Assembly: GCA_035277525.1 (NCBI GenBank)
Contig: DATEKH010000161.1
Location: forward strand, 1 to 7,421
DNA: 7,421 nucleotides
Direction: 5' to 3'
Source of the DNA: CAIKMD01 sp035277525
GTDB taxonomy: Bacteria > Pseudomonadota > Alphaproteobacteria > ATCC43930 > CGMCC-115725
Part shown: piece by piece, positions 6,609 through 7,421 of the stretch
How positions within the stretch are numbered: the first letter of the stretch is position 1
Layout of the letters: each line of letters starts with the position of its first letter
Translations under genes and position numbers: made by a program
Notes under the pieces: generated by a model
Told to the model about the DNA's origin: nothing
The model's database searches: none
The model's input: only the letters and a program-made list of their open reading frames with translations

Positions 6609-7421
6609 ATGTCGAGCGAAACGCTGTCGATCGATCGCAAGCGCGGAACGGGCCAAGCGGCGGTCGCGCGCGGCTCGGCCGACCGCTTTGGCTATGAATG
6701 GGATCTCTATCGCGAGATGCGCCCCGAATACGAGGAGCAATTCCGTCGCTGGACGACGCATTTGCGGCCCGAGGATTGGCGCGGCAAGACGTTTCTCGAT
6801 GTCGGCTGCGGCATGGGGCGAAACAGCTATTGGCCGATGAGCTATGGCGCCGCCGGCGGGCTCGCCGTCGATATCGACAGCCGCTCGCTCGCGGCGGCGC
6901 GCGAGACGCTGGCGCGCTTTCCCGGCATCGCGGTCGAGGAACGCAGCGCCTACGAGCTGGGCGAGCGCGATCGCTTCGACATCGTATTCTCGATCGGCGT
7001 CGTCCACCACCTCGCCGACCCCGCACGGGCTTTGGCCGCGATGGTCGCCGCGGCAAAGCCGGGCGGGAAAGTGCTGATTTGGGTCTATGGCGCCGAAAAC
7101 AACCGGTGGATCGCTTTCGGATTGACGCCGCTGCGCAAGCTCCTCTTCAGCCGCATGCCGATCGGGATGGTCCATCACCTCTCGCTCTATCCGGCCGCCA
7201 TGCTCTATGTGGCGCTGCGTTTGGGCCTCAATTCGATCGCCTATTTTCGCCTGCTGCGCCGGCTCTCTTTCCGCCATCTGCGCTCGATCGTGTTCGACCA
7301 AATGCTGCCGAAAATCGCTCATTACTGGTCGCGGGGCACGGTGCAGGCGATGATGCGCGACGCGGGATTGCGCGATGTGCAACTCGCCTGGGTGAATGAA
7401 ATGTCGTGGTCGGCGATCGGG
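6609..7421 (+). CDS. Class I SAM-dependent methyltransferase (3' partial)
   Basis: Probable S-adenosylmethionine-dependent methyltransferase acting on a small molecule, sugar or lipid intermediate. The frame from ATG 6609 is open for 271 codons to the right edge without a stop, so only the C-terminus is missing. The N-terminal segment RFGYEWDLY (26-34) is a type seen in methyltransferases of surface-glycan loci. The Rossmann domain has motif I LDVGCGMGR (63-71), an acidic residue ending the second strand in VDID (87-90), FDIVFSIGVVHHL (123-135) and the post-strand KPGGKVLIWVYG (150-161). Residues 165-271 form a C-terminal extension containing a hydrophobic, arginine-studded stretch (about 187-222), then HYWSRGTVQAMMRDAGL (238-254) and VNEMSWS (262-268), which I recognise as the normal tail of this family, so few residues should be missing. 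It sits 18 nt after the amidotransferase, in the same likely operon. Substrate unknown; the carboxyl, hydroxyl or amino target cannot be told. Confidence 0.88.
   Translation, partial: MSSETLSIDRKRGTGQAAVARGSADRFGYEWDLYREMRPEYEEQFRRWTTHLRPEDWRGKTFLDVGCGMGRNSYWPMSYGAAGGLAVDIDSRSLAAARETLARFPGIAVEERSAYELGERDRFDIVFSIGVVHHLADPARALAAMVAAAKPGGKVLIWVYGAENNRWIAFGLTPLRKLLFSRMPIGMVHHLSLYPAAMLYVALRLGLNSIAYFRLLRRLSFRHLRSIVFDQMLPKIAHYWSRGTVQAMMRDAGLRDVQLAWVNEMSWSAIG

Overview
The window is high-GC DNA (by eye well above 60%, not computed), densely coded and strongly biased to G/C at third codon positions. This fits an alphaproteobacterium, perhaps of the Hyphomicrobiales or Rhodospirillales. That placement is an inference from composition and gene style, because there is no rRNA or other marker gene here. 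I see no tRNA, rRNA, CRISPR array, insertion sequence, phage gene or long repeat.

Layout from left to right: (1) positions 2-958, + strand, hold the 3' part of a periplasmic substrate-binding protein of the NMT1/THI5-like ABC-transporter type; its start and signal-peptide N-terminus lie off the left edge. (2) Positions 978-3449, - strand, hold a tight two-gene unit: a SSP411/YyaL-type thioredoxin-domain protein followed 3 nt later by a methylated-DNA-protein cysteine methyltransferase. This unit converges on the binding-protein gene with only 19 nt between the two stop codons. (3) Positions 3450-3678 are a 229-nt divergent gap that should hold promoters for both sides, although I could not identify a convincing one. 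(4) Positions 3679/3682-7421, + strand, hold a compact run of three genes: a membrane-anchored ArnC/GtrB/DPM1-like glycosyltransferase, a long-form AsnB-type glutamine amidotransferase, and a class I SAM methyltransferase that runs off the right edge.

The three right-hand genes are spaced like an operon (1-nt TGATG overlap, then an 18-nt gap). The mix of polyprenyl-phosphate glycosyltransferase, amidotransferase and methyltransferase is typical of surface-glycan or O-antigen/exopolysaccharide modification loci. A reasonable inference is that the AsnB homologue amidates a carboxyl group on a sugar or lipid intermediate rather than making free asparagine, but the sequence does not prove this. 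The left-hand genes are ordinary housekeeping or transport genes with no visible functional link to the glycan operon.

All catalytic motifs I could check are intact, and I see no frameshifts or pseudogenes. I found no convincing sign of an undescribed system. The most useful points are the glycan-operon assignment, two start-codon corrections, and the methyltransferase gene left open at the right edge.
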